Shown here piece by piece: positions 1-11,197 of a DNA stretch of 64,000 nucleotides (within the stretch, counting starts at the first letter, position 1; each line of letters begins with the position of its first letter). Made by a program: the position numbers and the translations under genes. Where the stretch lies: NCBI GenBank assembly GCA_032622095.1, contig CP136064.1:50722073-50786072 (forward strand), read 5' to 3'. Source of the stretch: Siphonodentalium dalli. Its lineage: Eukaryota; Mollusca; Scaphopoda; Gadilida; Siphonodentaliidae. A model generated the notes under the pieces. It was not told the origin of the DNA, made no database searches, and saw nothing but the letters and a program-made list of their open reading frames with translations.

Positions 1-337
1 CATTATTTCAAACACTTCCCTCACTTATTGGGGACGGGGCATGTAGCCAAAAAGGACAAGACTTCTTATAAGCCCTCGGGATTGTTGTCTGATCCTCGTT
101 TCCATACATTAACTCTTCTATTTTGCATATATATATGTAGTCTGTATATTATGTTATTTGTTTGGATTTGGAAATACAAATATATTTACACTAAAGCGTA
201 GCAATTTTTCAGCTGTTCCCACTGTGTCGCATAGAAGTGAGATATACGTTTTGTGTTTCCGCCATAAATGGAATAGACTACGAGGAATGCTCTTTTCTAA
301 ATTCTATGGCACGAATGCGCATATTTGTCGGGACTAC

Positions 338-446
338 CTTTAACCCGGATTACGGATTCGGATTTGTACGAAAATGTTCTTTTCTCAGTCTGCTCTGAGA
401 AAAAGAACATTTTCGGACAAATCCGGATCCGTAATCCTGGTTAAAG
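338..446. repeat. Hairpin (inverted repeat), 52-bp arms
   Basis: Two arms of about 52 bp are separated by only about 4 bases (TCTG). The left arm runs from CTTTAACCCGGATTACGGA and the right arm ends TCCGTAATCCTGGTTAAAG. The arms differ at a handful of positions. The size and shape suit a palindromic MITE remnant, but I see no clear target duplication, so the element class is open. Confidence 0.85.
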
Positions 447-1909
447 ATTGTCCGCTCTTTTTCGGCATAGATTGGCTGATAGAGTCATTATAACAACACA
501 TCAATCACATGCCTGTGACCAGCTTTTCGCGACGATCACATTTGTATTTAGCTCTTCATATTTTCACATAGATCGAGAATAGTTATTCGCATTTAGAACA
601 GACGAAACGAATAGAAAAATGTCAGATTTCCACAGTTTAGACGTCCACTCAATGCCATATCGAAAAATTGATGTACCCTTGCCTGCCTGAGGGCTTTAAT
701 GGCCAATTTGTATATATCATTATAATTCAAAGCATCAACTAATACCTGATCTTACTCCACCTCAGATGTTGCTAATATGACAGCACCGGACGCCACTTTG
801 TCGAAAACGTAAACAGACCGCATGTTATGTGCAAACGATATGTGAAAAACTAGCTACGAATGTGATCGTCGGCGAAAAGCATGCTACACCGTTTTTTGAA
901 AAGCTGGGAACGAATAAATGAAGAATGAAATTCGCAGGTGAAATGTCGCAAACAAACTGAATCCCAGAGAACGAATAAACTAAACCTGCTATCCTCCTGG
1001 CAGACAACATATGACCTGAAGTAGAACCCGTGTTTTTACAGTTTTTGCCCGTGCACATGAGCTGGTCTCCCCGCCCTGCTTTGAGCTGCGCGTGAGTTTC
1101 TATACACTGACCTGTCCTGTCCAGTTAAAATATGATTGTACGGTCAGTTTGACCTATATTTATTCGCCGACCACTCACTGGAGTGGCGCGAGCTGGGTGG
1201 GTCCCTCCGGTTGCAGCCCGGGTGCCATCGTCCGGTCTGGTTGGGGTTGCTTATCGGGGTCGCGGTGCTGCGGTTGCTGGTTGGGGGAATTTTGTTGATT
1301 ATATACATGTATATGTTTGTATTTGAACGCAGTGGGCATGCAGGTCAGTGGAGCAATGTAACACTATATACCACTTGTTGTGGTCATTTAAGTGAATAAA
1401 CGAATCATGAACGAATGTGATCGATGCCTTGTGATAATAATCCCATCAGTCCTACTTTTATCACCGAAACCGGACCTGCCTAACATCAGAGAACACAATT
1501 GGATGCTTCAAACCGCCACGTGGCTTTAAAATTCAAGTTTCCACAAGCTATTGATATCTTATAGAAATTGAACAAAAAATTGCTGTCCTTCCAACCTCTG
1601 GACTCTAGATAGTTGTATCAAGGTTACAGTTGTTGTGGTTTGATATATTACTCTAGTGGAACTTCACCGATCTGCACTCATCCCTCTATCAAGGTAGTAA
1701 AATCCAATAAAATCCAATGTGGAAATCTCATGTTGTCACTTGGAGTCCTACCAGACACGGAGATGAGATTGATGCTTTAGTGATCACCATTACTCAGAAT
1801 CATCGGGGATGTTGTCACGTTGGTTAAATTAACCCGCATTTCTTTCTCATCGTCCATGGGGCATGCCGGCTTATATATGGCTCCACATGCAATACAATAG
1901 ACGGATTAG
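447..1909. other. No gene recognised; unique-looking sequence
   Basis: The open frames in this 1.46-kb stretch are short and show no family resemblance. The one visible compositional oddity is a G+C-rich patch at about 1170-1290, where two overlapping plus-strand frames of 68 and 87 codons exist. Their sequence is low-complexity (Gly/Val/Leu/Trp) and probably a by-product of composition. Confidence 0.6.
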
Positions 1910-1927
1910 TTGCTAACAGCCTGGCGC

Positions 1928-2012
1928 ACTCTCTCTTTCGCCCCTTCTCGACCCCTCTATCAGCATGTGTCTCTCTTCTCCCTGTCATTCTCTCTGTCCC
2001 CATCTCTCTATA
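1928..2012. repeat. Polypyrimidine (CT-rich) tract
   Basis: A run dominated by C and T with repeated CTCTCT, TTCTCC and CTGTCC words. It is imperfect, and the 121-codon frame crossing it (1910-2275) is best read as a by-product of this low complexity. Confidence 0.7.
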
Positions 2013-2164
2013 ACATCATTCCATTTGATACAGGGATGGATGAGAGCTGGCATATGATGTGTTCGTATCGTGTACTTGTGCAGGACTTCAAACATCAACA
2101 TGCTATATGTTTCATTAACGAAAGGATAATACACATGTTTCAATCAGTTCTACGGACAGCTTCC

Positions 2165-2870
2165 GGTAGTCTATGTATTTTACACATGGTGTATGCAAGT
2201 TTCACACAGGCAAAACACCCTGCACAGTGTGTATCGACAAGCCACGCGCTGTGTATACTGATGCCGCGTTTTTGACGATCGGTCGCCCCTATCAGTTCGA
2301 TAACACAATTATTGCCTTATATGGCTTCCCGTCGTTACCATGTGTTCGACAGCGGAGAGTTTTTATTTAATGTATATATAAGGTCCATATAGATGCCGGG
2401 CAAGTGAACATCTATATCAACCTTAAGTCAACCGGCTCTTCCTAGCGTTGAGCCCGTAATACAAGCCCGGAATACAACAGACTAAGGCAACTGGACTGGT
2501 AAGTCTTCTCCGTCGGTCCTGGTTCGGAATGGGGGTGGGGTTTGGTGGAATCCACCCCATGCACAGTAGGCAAACACCTACTGTGCATGGTATATATCTC
2601 CACTTACAAACTCACAAATCATACGAACGCTCCTTAGTGGAATTATAGCATTCAAAAGTGGGTTGTAGGAGAGGGCCGACGGCCCTTTCAAATCTTCCCG
2701 GAAATCATCCCAAACTCCAAACCGTGGGCAAGTGAACAGTTTATTCTCTGTTCCAAATTTCAGACATACATATAGTTTAAACATAAAATCTGACCTGAAC
2801 AGCAACATCGACCCAACATGACACAAGAAGCGTTCATCCCATTACCAACAAACACAGTAGAAATTTTATT
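2165..2870. repeat. Dispersed repeat, copy A (interrupted)
   Basis: This segment matches 5955-6325 in the same orientation. Shared blocks include GTATTTTACACATGG, TGTATCGACAAG, GCCGCGTTTTTG, GTCCATATAG, and a downstream block around TCTGACCTG.ACAGCAACATCGACCCA. Copy A is longer because a 315-bp insertion (2411-2725) splits it. The blocks remain parallel at the peptide level, but stops and frameshifts break both copies. I do not recognise the family. Confidence 0.7.
2411..2738. mobile_element. 315-bp insertion flanked by 13-bp direct repeats
   Basis: The 13-mer GGGCAAGTGAACA occurs perfectly at 2398-2410 and again at 2726-2738. The sequence between them is absent from the related copy at about 6160-6180, which passes directly from the equivalent of this 13-mer into AGTTTATT. 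That is the pattern of an insertion with a target-site duplication. A 13-bp duplication is typical of LINE/SINE-type retroposition. Inside lies a perfect 14-bp-arm hairpin (2557-2590) next to G-rich sequence. I see no convincing tRNA A/B-box pair and no poly(A) tail, so the element is unclassified. Confidence 0.65.
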
Positions 2871-3028
2871 TAAGGAATAATCTCTGTTTCATAATGTAAT
2901 TACACAATTTAAAGACATTTGCCTAACCACAAACTTATAAAAATTGCGAAGCGATTTATAAACGTTTGTGGTTAGGCAAATGTCTTTACACTGTTTAAAT
3001 ATATTTGAAAACAGAGATTATTCTTTAT
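2870..3028. mobile_element. Palindromic MITE-like element
   Basis: Arms of about 70 bp face each other around a short AT-rich centre near 2943-2952. The left arm contains GACATTTGCCTAACCACAAA and the right arm its complement. The outer ends are AAGGAATAATCTCTGTTT and AAACAGAGATTATTCTTT. The arms are well matched except for small gaps. Fold-back shape and size fit a non-autonomous DNA element. Confidence 0.8.
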
Positions 3029-3504
3029 CACTATAGCTCAACCGAATATATCATCACAAGAGTGCATTTTGAGTTGGATAAATCGTTAAACATTGTGCAT
3101 TTACTGTGATGTTGTCGCGTGTCGTCGTGACAAAATTCCTGTGACATCATGTAATCATCCTATTTAATTACATACGAGTTGTAGATTATATTTATTACAT
3201 GATCCAAAACCTCGACAAATCTTAAATCAACAAATGGGACGCAAAACTAACAATGGCATGCGATGACGTTTCACGTAACTATGCGTTGTTTGCCCGCATA
3301 AAGATATAGTCCCAGATAAATAAAGACTCTGTGTCATATTTAATGGCGTATATTTAATGACATAACTTTTCTAACTCTTCATTCAAGTTTGTTGGAAAAA
3401 ATATTGGAAGCCTTAGTATTTTGAGACGGAATGTAAACCGACGACAAACCGGAAGTCAAAGGTCACCTGGCACTATTTACTGTTATTAAACGAACGTTTA
3501 ATAT
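3029..3504. other. No feature recognised
   Basis: AT-rich sequence with no open frame of note and no repeat shared with the rest of the window that I can see. Confidence 0.5.
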
Positions 3505-5253
3505 CACACTTTATAGAAAGGGTTTATTGAATGGAATACATGGACATGGGTCAAAAAGATAATATATTATATGAATGTATGAAGCTCCAAAAACGGAGGT
3601 ATACTCAAATAGATTACAGTCAGGATTCACTACGAACGAAAGACCATCACACGCGGCGTTGGTCGTATCCAAAGTTATTAATGAACCAAAATGAGTAAAT
3701 GAACCAGAAGCCCTAGTCACGTCAGATGCGGCTAGGGAATTTGACAAAATGAATCACAATCACCTATTTTGGGAAGTTATAATGGACGGAATTCCAAATG
3801 GGAATTTGTACTCTTATTATGGGCTTACAAACAAACAAACAAACAAACGGTCACACTAAAGTGAACTGGAATGGGATTGAGACCTGGGTGTCGCAATTAA
3901 TTTAAAACCAAAATAGGTCATTCGACATGGTGTAATGTTATCTCCGTCACTATACAACATATACAACAATAGTATCGTACACGTTCTGGAGAAGAATGGG
4001 ATTGGAACAAAGATTGGATCTATAGGACTATATACTTGGGAGCATCGACAGTAGCCGACGATATACCATATTAATAGAAGATCCGATAGAGAAGCAGACG
4101 GCAATGATTATAGTCTCCAACATTACATCTGAAGACAGGATCTCTATTAATCCATCGAAGAGTGACATTATAATATATAACGGAAGGAAGTCTCTGGTGG
4201 ATTACAAGAATGCTTCATGGAAGCTAGGGAAGGGCGACATCCCCACTAGCAAGTGTACTCAGCTTGGTATGGTAAGCTCTTATCAGAAGATTACAATGAC
4301 TGAAGATAGGATTCAATGGGGAAGTCGAGCTCTGTACAACACCCCCAGAGCTGTCGTGCATGGGAGAAACGTAATTAACCCTACCACCTCCGGTCAAATG
4401 TACTGTCTCTTTAGCAGACCAAGGACAATATACGGGCTGGAAGTAATTAATATGTCTGCAACTGAGTTGAAATGGATAGATAAATTGGAAGTCAACTTGC
4501 TCAAACAGCTACATTATCTACATTCCAGATGCAACAAAATAACCAGCTACACTCTACTTGGAGAAATGCCTATCACTGCACGCACGTATTGAAAACAACG
4601 TATTAACACGCTTTCATCACCAGAACAGACTCACCTGAATGTCATCTAGCTAGAAGACAGATAGTTATGAAAGATTTCGACAGTCCCAGCCGGTTTACCA
4701 ACATTAGAAGAATGCTTTCTAATGATGATGTATATATATAACCGTATGAGCCTTGACAAAGTTATAAGATGACAGAAATTGAATGACATGTTTTCGGCCT
4801 TCTGTGAACCCTTTATCGAGTGAAATGCATTGAATTTAATTTCACTTGATATAAGCTTCACAGAAGGCCGAAAGCTTGTGCGCATTATACACTAATGAGT
4901 CTATAAAGGTGTTATCATTCAATTCCTGTTCGAATGCTTTCAAAATACTCATTTCCCCACAACGTTTGACCTTCTGGAATGCACACACACGAAAACACAA
5001 TGGAAGAATGACTTAGAAAGTTGCAGAGAAGATTGTTGCTCACCACGAATTACTGATTCAATGTTTGCCAGATTACTCCCATCCAATGGTTATCAGTGAG
5101 TTCGATTTAGACATTGAAACGACACACCAAGTCGAGAGGGTCAACAAAATACTGATGTTTGAGCTGCATTATGCACGGCCAGCTATTCTAGAAAGATGCC
5201 CCATTCGTGAATCTCTATTTAAAAAAAAGCTCTATTTCAAGTTATCAATTTAA
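3505..5253 (+). pseudogene. Decayed LINE (non-LTR retrotransposon) reverse transcriptase
   Basis: Several plus-strand frames together spell the RT domain of a non-LTR retrotransposon. At 3620-3690 there is SGFTTNERPSHAALVVSKV. At 3717-3810 comes motif A, DAAREFDKMNHNHL, with the catalytic Asp. At about 3930-4035 comes LSPSLYNIYNN followed by GIGTKIGSI. Near 4046-4060 the catalytic pair appears as TVADDIPY (consensus YADD). The 162-codon frame 4104-4592 is the thumb and connection region, and LARRQIVMKDFDSPSRF follows at about 4646-4700. The last piece, 5065-5253, resembles the family's C-terminal tail less surely. Frameshifts and stops separate every piece, so it is dead. A palindrome (4790-4873) interrupts the 3' half. 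Confidence 0.88.
4790..4873. repeat. Hairpin inside the LINE relic
   Basis: TTCGGCCTTCTGTGAA at the left is answered by TTCACAGAAGGCCGAA at the right. An inner pair GAGTGAAAT/ATTTCACTTG continues the stem towards an AATTTAATT-type centre. It lies between recognisable parts of the degenerate RT, so it probably inserted into the element after that element died. Confidence 0.8.
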
Positions 5254-5954
5254 AGGGAAAAATCCTTATTTTTTATCCACTGTATACTATAGTACTATAA
5301 CCCGTGTTTACCCTCACAGTATTAGAGATACGTTCTAATTGTGTAAAACAGTTGTTTTTTTACAAAATTTGAGGCTGTTATTTCAAATAGTTGAAAAAAG
5401 AAGGTGCATTATCTAGCTTAGGAATCCAACTACGGTCTACACTCTGTCTACTATCTGAATTCATGACTGTCTGCAAGAAAATAAATCAATATATTTCATT
5501 ACGTATTTTAGTTATTTTAATAGCCATTTGCAGAACTATTTTATGATCGTCTGAAGGACCAAAACAACATAAAACAACATATATAGTAGTCAACCACGTT
5601 TGCAATAATCTGGCAGACATGAACACTCAATACTGATTCATCTTTTCAGACATTGTATTGGTTTATGGTGATGTTTACTCCAAAAGTTATCTCTGCAAAT
5701 GATTGATACTTCAACGATCAAATTTGAAATATAGCTACAGTACAAGCGTAGCTAGTACCACCAGTAACGCTTTATGCTTGTGCCAATTTTAGCTATGCTG
5801 TTATTAATGGTGATTCAAAGATCCCAGAACACTGATCAACGTTAACTGTGACCTGTAAAGACATGGTGTCCAACATATGCCGGAGGAATATTTCAACAAC
5901 AACAACAGTGGCTACATAAATGGACAAAAGTACAATGTACGGCTGCGGCCAAAT
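5254..5954. other. No gene recognised
   Basis: AT-rich sequence following the LINE relic, with small word repeats such as AACAACATAAAACAACATA near 5563. It may include the LINE 3' untranslated part, but no tail repeat marks its end. Confidence 0.45.
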
Positions 5955-6325
5955 GAAAGTAGCGTGTGTATTTTACACATGGTTATATGCGAGATATACA
6001 CAAGCAAATTACGCTGCATGTTTTGTATCGACAAGTCATGTATTCCGCTGCCGCGTTTTTGGTCGAAAACACATTATTATTATATACATGTACACGACGT
6101 TACCGTGTGATCGGCACCGGAGCGTTTTTGTTTAATGTAATGTCCATATAGCTACCGGTAAAGCAAAGTAACAGTTTATTATCCGTTTGCACAAATTCTG
6201 TTATAACAAGTGCGTCTATTATTTCAGACATCGTTCAAACATAAAGTCTGACCTGGACAGCAACATCGACCCATCACGGCATAAACACCGCTAATCCCAT
6301 ATTGTCAATAAACAACCCCAATAGA
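5955..6325. repeat. Dispersed repeat, copy B (uninterrupted)
   Basis: Second copy of the sequence at 2165-2870. It preserves the block order of copy A but without the 315-bp insertion, so it serves as the empty site for that event. A weaker echo may exist at about 6880-6980 (GTGCAAGTTACACGTCAGTG), which I could not align with confidence. Confidence 0.7.
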
Positions 6326-6368
6326 ACATGATTAGCCTTATAAACGATATCGCCGTGCAGTGGGTTAG

Positions 6369-6776
6369 GGTACGTTCATACGCTGGCAAGTTTGCACGGT
6401 ATATTTTGCAGGCATTTCATCATATAAAATGACATGGTGCCATAATATGAAAGTAAACGTGCATATAACTTGCATCTTTACCAAAGCGATCGACATGAGA
6501 AGAATAATATCTGTAGTTCCACTTGTAACGGCGCTACTGACATTTGCCTTCAAAATCTGTATGAGTGATTCTTGCGAGATAATTGCATGCTATTTACAGG
6601 CAATTCCGGTGGCATGGCTGCAGGTGGAACTACGGGGATCTTACTTCGCGTGTAGTTAGGTGTTGTACAGATGCATTTGATATGCTTGTTTCAGTTCATA
6701 TTCTGGCACCATATCGTTTTCTACGACGAAATGCCTGCAAACCATTTGTGCAAACTTGCCAGTGTGTGAACGTGCC
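6369..6776. mobile_element. 408-bp TIR element with ~80-bp inverted ends
   Basis: The left end (6369-6452) and right end (6693-6776) are inverted copies of about 82 bp. Shared words are ACGTTCA, CTGGCAAGTTTGCAC, TTGCAGGCATTTC and ATGGTGCCA.AATATGAA. The roughly 240 bp between them contain a second, weaker inverted pair (GTAGTTCCACTTG against AGGTGGAACTAC). The short plus frames here encode nothing recognisable. It looks like a non-autonomous DNA transposon. I could not identify a target duplication. Confidence 0.85.
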
Positions 6777-7485
6777 ATCACGGTCAACAACCGCCACACA
6801 CAATAATGGCTAATTACATGGACATGCAGTATCGCCTGATTTTGTACTATTATATTTTGTGAATACACGCGTGTATAGTCTAAACGGCTGCAGTTGCATG
6901 TACATCAGTGCTCACTTTATGTGCAAGTTACACGTCAGTGAAATCACAATAGGTAAACTATGTGTAGTCAGCAAGGATGGCGAAACCGTAATCTGTATCT
7001 GCATTTGTAATGACCACCCACACATTATGAAGTATCTGTAATAAAGAATTTCTAGGGTCAAACGTATTGTATTTATATGAAAAAGTATGAAATATTAAGA
7101 GTATGTTCAACTACTTCTTGAATTCGTTTTATTACATCTTACCAAAATAGTCTAGCTTATTTTTGAGAAAGTTACGGTTATCATATTTACAATAACATAT
7201 ATTGGAAGAGCATTGACGATGACATAGTTGACATAGTCATCAAATAGACATGTACACATAGTATATTGTCACTTTCTACAATAAACTGTTTATTGTATTT
7301 AAGTTATAAAGGTATACATTGCATGATCTACTATTAATTTGAAGGAATTTTCGGGTAATAAATCAGAGGGCAGTCAGGCGACAAGTTAATACAAGTGATG
7401 AATAATTCATATTCATTGGTGGGAAATATTGAGATAATAAGTTCGTGTTGACCATCTATCACGGCAGCGATAATGGTGATTATTA
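6777..7485. other. No gene; fragment of a dispersed repeat near 7412-7450
   Basis: Mostly AT-rich unique-looking sequence. CATTGGT.GAAAT.TT.AGATAATAAGTTC at about 7414-7443 recurs near 42700 in each macrosatellite unit and, in the opposite orientation, at 23745-23775. The continuation ACTACTCGTCAAT.AGTA is found at 7770-7790, beyond the TTAA element. The element at 7486 therefore seems to have landed inside an older repeat. Confidence 0.5.
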
Positions 7486-7761
7486 TTAACCCTTTACCCA
7501 ACAGAAGGGCCCTGTGCCAATGCATTCTCTTATATATGCGAGTCGACCATAGGTCGCCTCGCATATATAAGAGAATGCATTGGCTTAACACATTAAAAAT
7601 TATAAAATTGTTAAAGAATGTAAGAAAAAATGGTAAAAAGTGTTAAAAAAGATTTTGTTTAGGCCAATGCATTCTCTTATACATGCGAGGCGACCTATGG
7701 TCGACTCGCATATATAAGAGAATGCATTGGCACAGGGCCGTTCTGTTGGGTAAAGGGTTAA
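7486..7761. mobile_element. TTAA-flanked (piggyBac-like) palindromic MITE
   Basis: TTAA at 7486-7489 and 7758-7761 flank perfect terminal inverted repeats starting CCCTTTACCCAACAGAA. TTAA duplication plus a CCCTTT-type terminus is the signature of the piggyBac superfamily. Inside are two ~72-bp near-perfect hairpins (about 7515-7586 and 7662-7732), each formed by CCAATGCATTCTCTTATA and its complement around GTCGACCATAGGTCG-type centres. They are separated by an AT-rich spacer oriented opposite to that in the copy at 20516. No transposase is present, so the element is non-autonomous. Confidence 0.88.
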
Positions 7762-9364
7762 TAATAATCAAAGGAAACTACTCGTCAATAAGTACATTTT
7801 CTAAACTCATGTAGCATCACTTTGCTCCAAGTCAGCATAATATCAATCCAACAGGACCCACGTACGCACCAGCATAATAGCAAATTATCAGGACCACTTA
7901 TCCAGGGTGGTATTTCCTCTCTTCCGCGTTTTCCTCAACCGATGTCACAGGCGGGCGAACATGAAAGAGACTACCTCTGGTTCTACTTGAGTTATGTGTG
8001 TATGCTAATAAACAACTATTAATACAAATCTACCATGTTATCTGAATTCGTCTGGGAATTTATGCGTATACAATTGGGAGTCGCGTCGAATGCCAGACAC
8101 GGATAGTCCATAATCACCATAAATTACAATCACTGAAAACATCAAAGAGACACAGAGGAAAGATAACTCGGTCATTTTACACAGTGCGTTGGACATGGAA
8201 TAATAAAAATTGGATAACTATCTATCAAATTTATATTGTTGAATGCAATGATGCACAACTGTGTTAAATTACTAATATTGCACGGATAAAAACGCCTCTA
8301 TATTAATGGTCCATTTGATGACCGGAAGCCTATTGTCGAGTTATTCACTTGGGAAATGTTCAGTGATAGATTCGCCAAACGAATGACTGACTGAACATAT
8401 TTATAGTGACTCATATAAACAACATTACACAAGAATGGCAAGTGAAATTTGATGACCAAAAAAAGACATATTAATGATACAACTAATATGTCAATCGTGA
8501 GTGATTTACCCTGTCAGTATTTAATAATTATGTACATATAAATGGTCACGGCAAGATATAGCATGTCGGCTAAATCATGTATAAGAATGTTTATTGTTTT
8601 AAAAACTAGTTTCTTACCAGTTTTATTGTCTATAGACAATTTACAGTGTGTAAATAGTCAATTGTTCCTATAACATATGTTAATTTATAATATGGAAACC
8701 TCTTCCTGGATAAAACAGCTGCTAATGAGTGTGAGGGTATACCTGAAATAATGGAAACACAACGTACATGGTTCGTCTGCAGGGTTGTGCCCAACACTGA
8801 ACAACAACCGATTGATAAAGTATATAACAGTTGACCGAGAAATGTTGCTTTCTTAGTTAAGAAAATAAGATACCCAGGAATATTTGCTGGAAGAATTCTC
8901 GAAACTGAACTGGATGATATATTCAGAATCAGTATCCGATAATAGTATGTTGGAAGATATTAATTTATTATATGATATAATTGTATTAATATCTTTCTGG
9001 ATTGTCTGTGGTGTCCATGAAATTAGAACTTCATCTTCAAAATATTTGCTCTTTAATGAGGTGAACTTATGAGATTCTGATATACCTATTGTCCATCTCC
9101 TCCCATCTCAATGTTTCATAATTGTATAGATCCAATATTAACGCGGTAACGTAGATGAAACATCTCGTAATAACTACCATTATAGATGCACAATGTTTTA
9201 AATAGAGTTATTGTTCCTAGAACTTTAAATCTAGTGCAATGTTGAATCTTGATCTGTCATTGTTGAGTAATCATTACTCAACCGCTGAATACAATCCGCC
9301 TAACAAACTATCACTCAACCTGTTTAGTAGACATTTTTTGTCAACAAGTTGTTGGCCGTAAATT
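7762..9364. other. No gene recognised
   Basis: 1.6 kb of AT-rich sequence without a convincing frame or repeat, apart from the dispersed fragment at 7770-7790 and a small perfect palindrome TTGAGTAATCATTACTCAA near 9263-9281. Confidence 0.5.
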
Positions 9365-9562
9365 CTCGCCACAGCGTGATGAATGGTACAGCCTGTCTGA
9401 TATTGCTTCACGGCTTCCCGCCACACCGCGATGAATGGTTTTGTCTGATATTGCTTCACGGTTTCCCGCCACTTCTTAAATTGATGAATGCTATCCAGTC
9501 TGCTATTGCTTCATGATCTCCAGACACACCGTGGTGAATGGTATCGTCAAGTATTGCTTCAA
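9365..9562. repeat. Degenerate minisatellite, about 4 units of 50-65 bp
   Basis: The words GTGATGAATGGTA, GTCTGATATTGCTTCACGG and TTCCCGCCAC recur starting near 9367, 9420, 9468 and 9530, with length and base changes between units. The minus-strand frame 9274-9459 is simply a reading of this repeat (KQYQT repeated). Confidence 0.8.
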
Positions 9563-10244
9563 GTGCGAAGTTAGAAGTTTTCAATCTAAACCTCCCTATT
9601 CTTCGTATATCAGAACAGTCTTGTATGGCGATATATATAATTACCCAAATTTGTGATTGTGCGGTGTAAACTCCGTCAGGTCTATATCCCGATTATCGAC
9701 AATATATTCATGAGCTGGGACCATGAAGCTATTGGATTGGATAAATTACATTAACCATTCAATGAAAGTAACACATCCGTCCAATTCAAAACACATTTTT
9801 CTTCTCGCCCCAAGGTCAAGCTGATTGATGTAACTGTCGAGATCATTATACAGTTGTCGCCCGTTGTCGAGGGATACATTGCGATTTGTTACCCACTCGA
9901 GAACGGAATGTCTCCAGATAGTGTAGTGACTTAGCGTTTTTTTCGGAACGGACTGGCCAAAAGTGCCATTTTTTTTTATATTTTGTCAAGTTATGTGTGC
10001 TCTTTCAGAAAGTGAACTAGAAACAGGTTTCTGATCAATATTAACCCTTGATTCCAGTATAAATCCAAGATGGCGGTCAAATTCAATCATTATTTCACCC
10101 TGACGTTCCAACTGGTATAAAATTTGAGGCGCATGCATAATAAAGGCGTCATTCCATCCGGCATTGTCATATTTTGAAGATAGTAGCAACCCAGGCTGAC
10201 CAAATTGGAAATTTATCACTTTTTGTACCAAAAACATACAATTT

Positions 10245-11190
10245 TGTCATATAATCATTCTCGTTTCAATTATTTCGGAATACTAAACAGACAATTTCTC
10301 AAAACTGTTTCAGTGTAGATCAAAAGTTAAGGTCTTAGAAGTTTTGGACATGTATACTCTAATCAAAACATGCAATATCTAGGACACATTCTTAACCGTA
10401 TTTTAGAAATTTTGGATTATGTTACCCCTCACCCCAAAAATCATGAAATATTGTTTTTGTGATAAGCATCCGATAGAACATGGATGAGAATCTATAAAGG
10501 ACACTATTTGATCACATTTCTAAATACTGCAATGACAATTACATACACAATGACCAAAGTTGAAATATAACATCTTTATCGACAAAACATATGCAATTTT
10601 GTAAGAAAATCCTCTTCATTTAAAATATTTTGGTCCAATAAATAGTCATTTACTCATAGGATATTTGCGATAGTTCACAATGTTCGGTCTTATATGTTTT
10701 GGACATATATACTGAAAACGATGAATACATTGTATGTGTTTAATATGTAACAACGTTTCAGAAAACTTGGTTTATGTCACCCCTCACCCCAAAAATCACG
10801 AAAATGTGACTTGTTGTAAGGATTCAATAAATCGTTGGTTAAATCTTATAAAGTGAGTTTGTCGATCGCAATTCGTAATATATTATAATGTAACAATCTC
10901 ATTGTCAGTATACTGTTGAAATTAACAATTGTATGCCTAATAACAATTTATTTGATCACTTCAAATATGTTCAACCAATAGAATGGCAATATGCAATACA
11001 TGTAATATACAATATGCGGTCTTAAAAGTTTCGAAAATGAACATCGAATATATATACAACACATATAAGGGTATATACATGTAATGTTTTGGTGAAATAA
11101 AATAAAAATAAAAGAATCTATAATACCATTAATGGATATATATTTGACCCAATATCATCGACTTATGTAATCTAGCATTCAAGAGGGGTG
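10245..11190. repeat. Sub-terminal tandem units of about 355 bp in each arm
   Basis: Within the left arm, units beginning near 10245, 10610 and 10960 share the order: a CAATTATTTCGGAATA-like start, GGTCTTAGAAGTTTTGGACAT, then TTATGTTACCCCTCACCCC and AAAAATCATGAAA. The last two landmarks fall at 10424 and 10778, giving a period of about 355 bp. The mirror image is in the right arm at about 14030-14960. The copies are considerably diverged, so the tandem amplification predates the inversion or belongs to the ancestral element. Confidence 0.7.
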
Positions 11191-11197
11191 TATATAT

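Noticed and set aside
1136-1399. Membrane protein exon in the G+C-rich patch
   Set aside because: The hydrophobic stretch exists in one short frame only, without splice-site or homology support; composition explains it.
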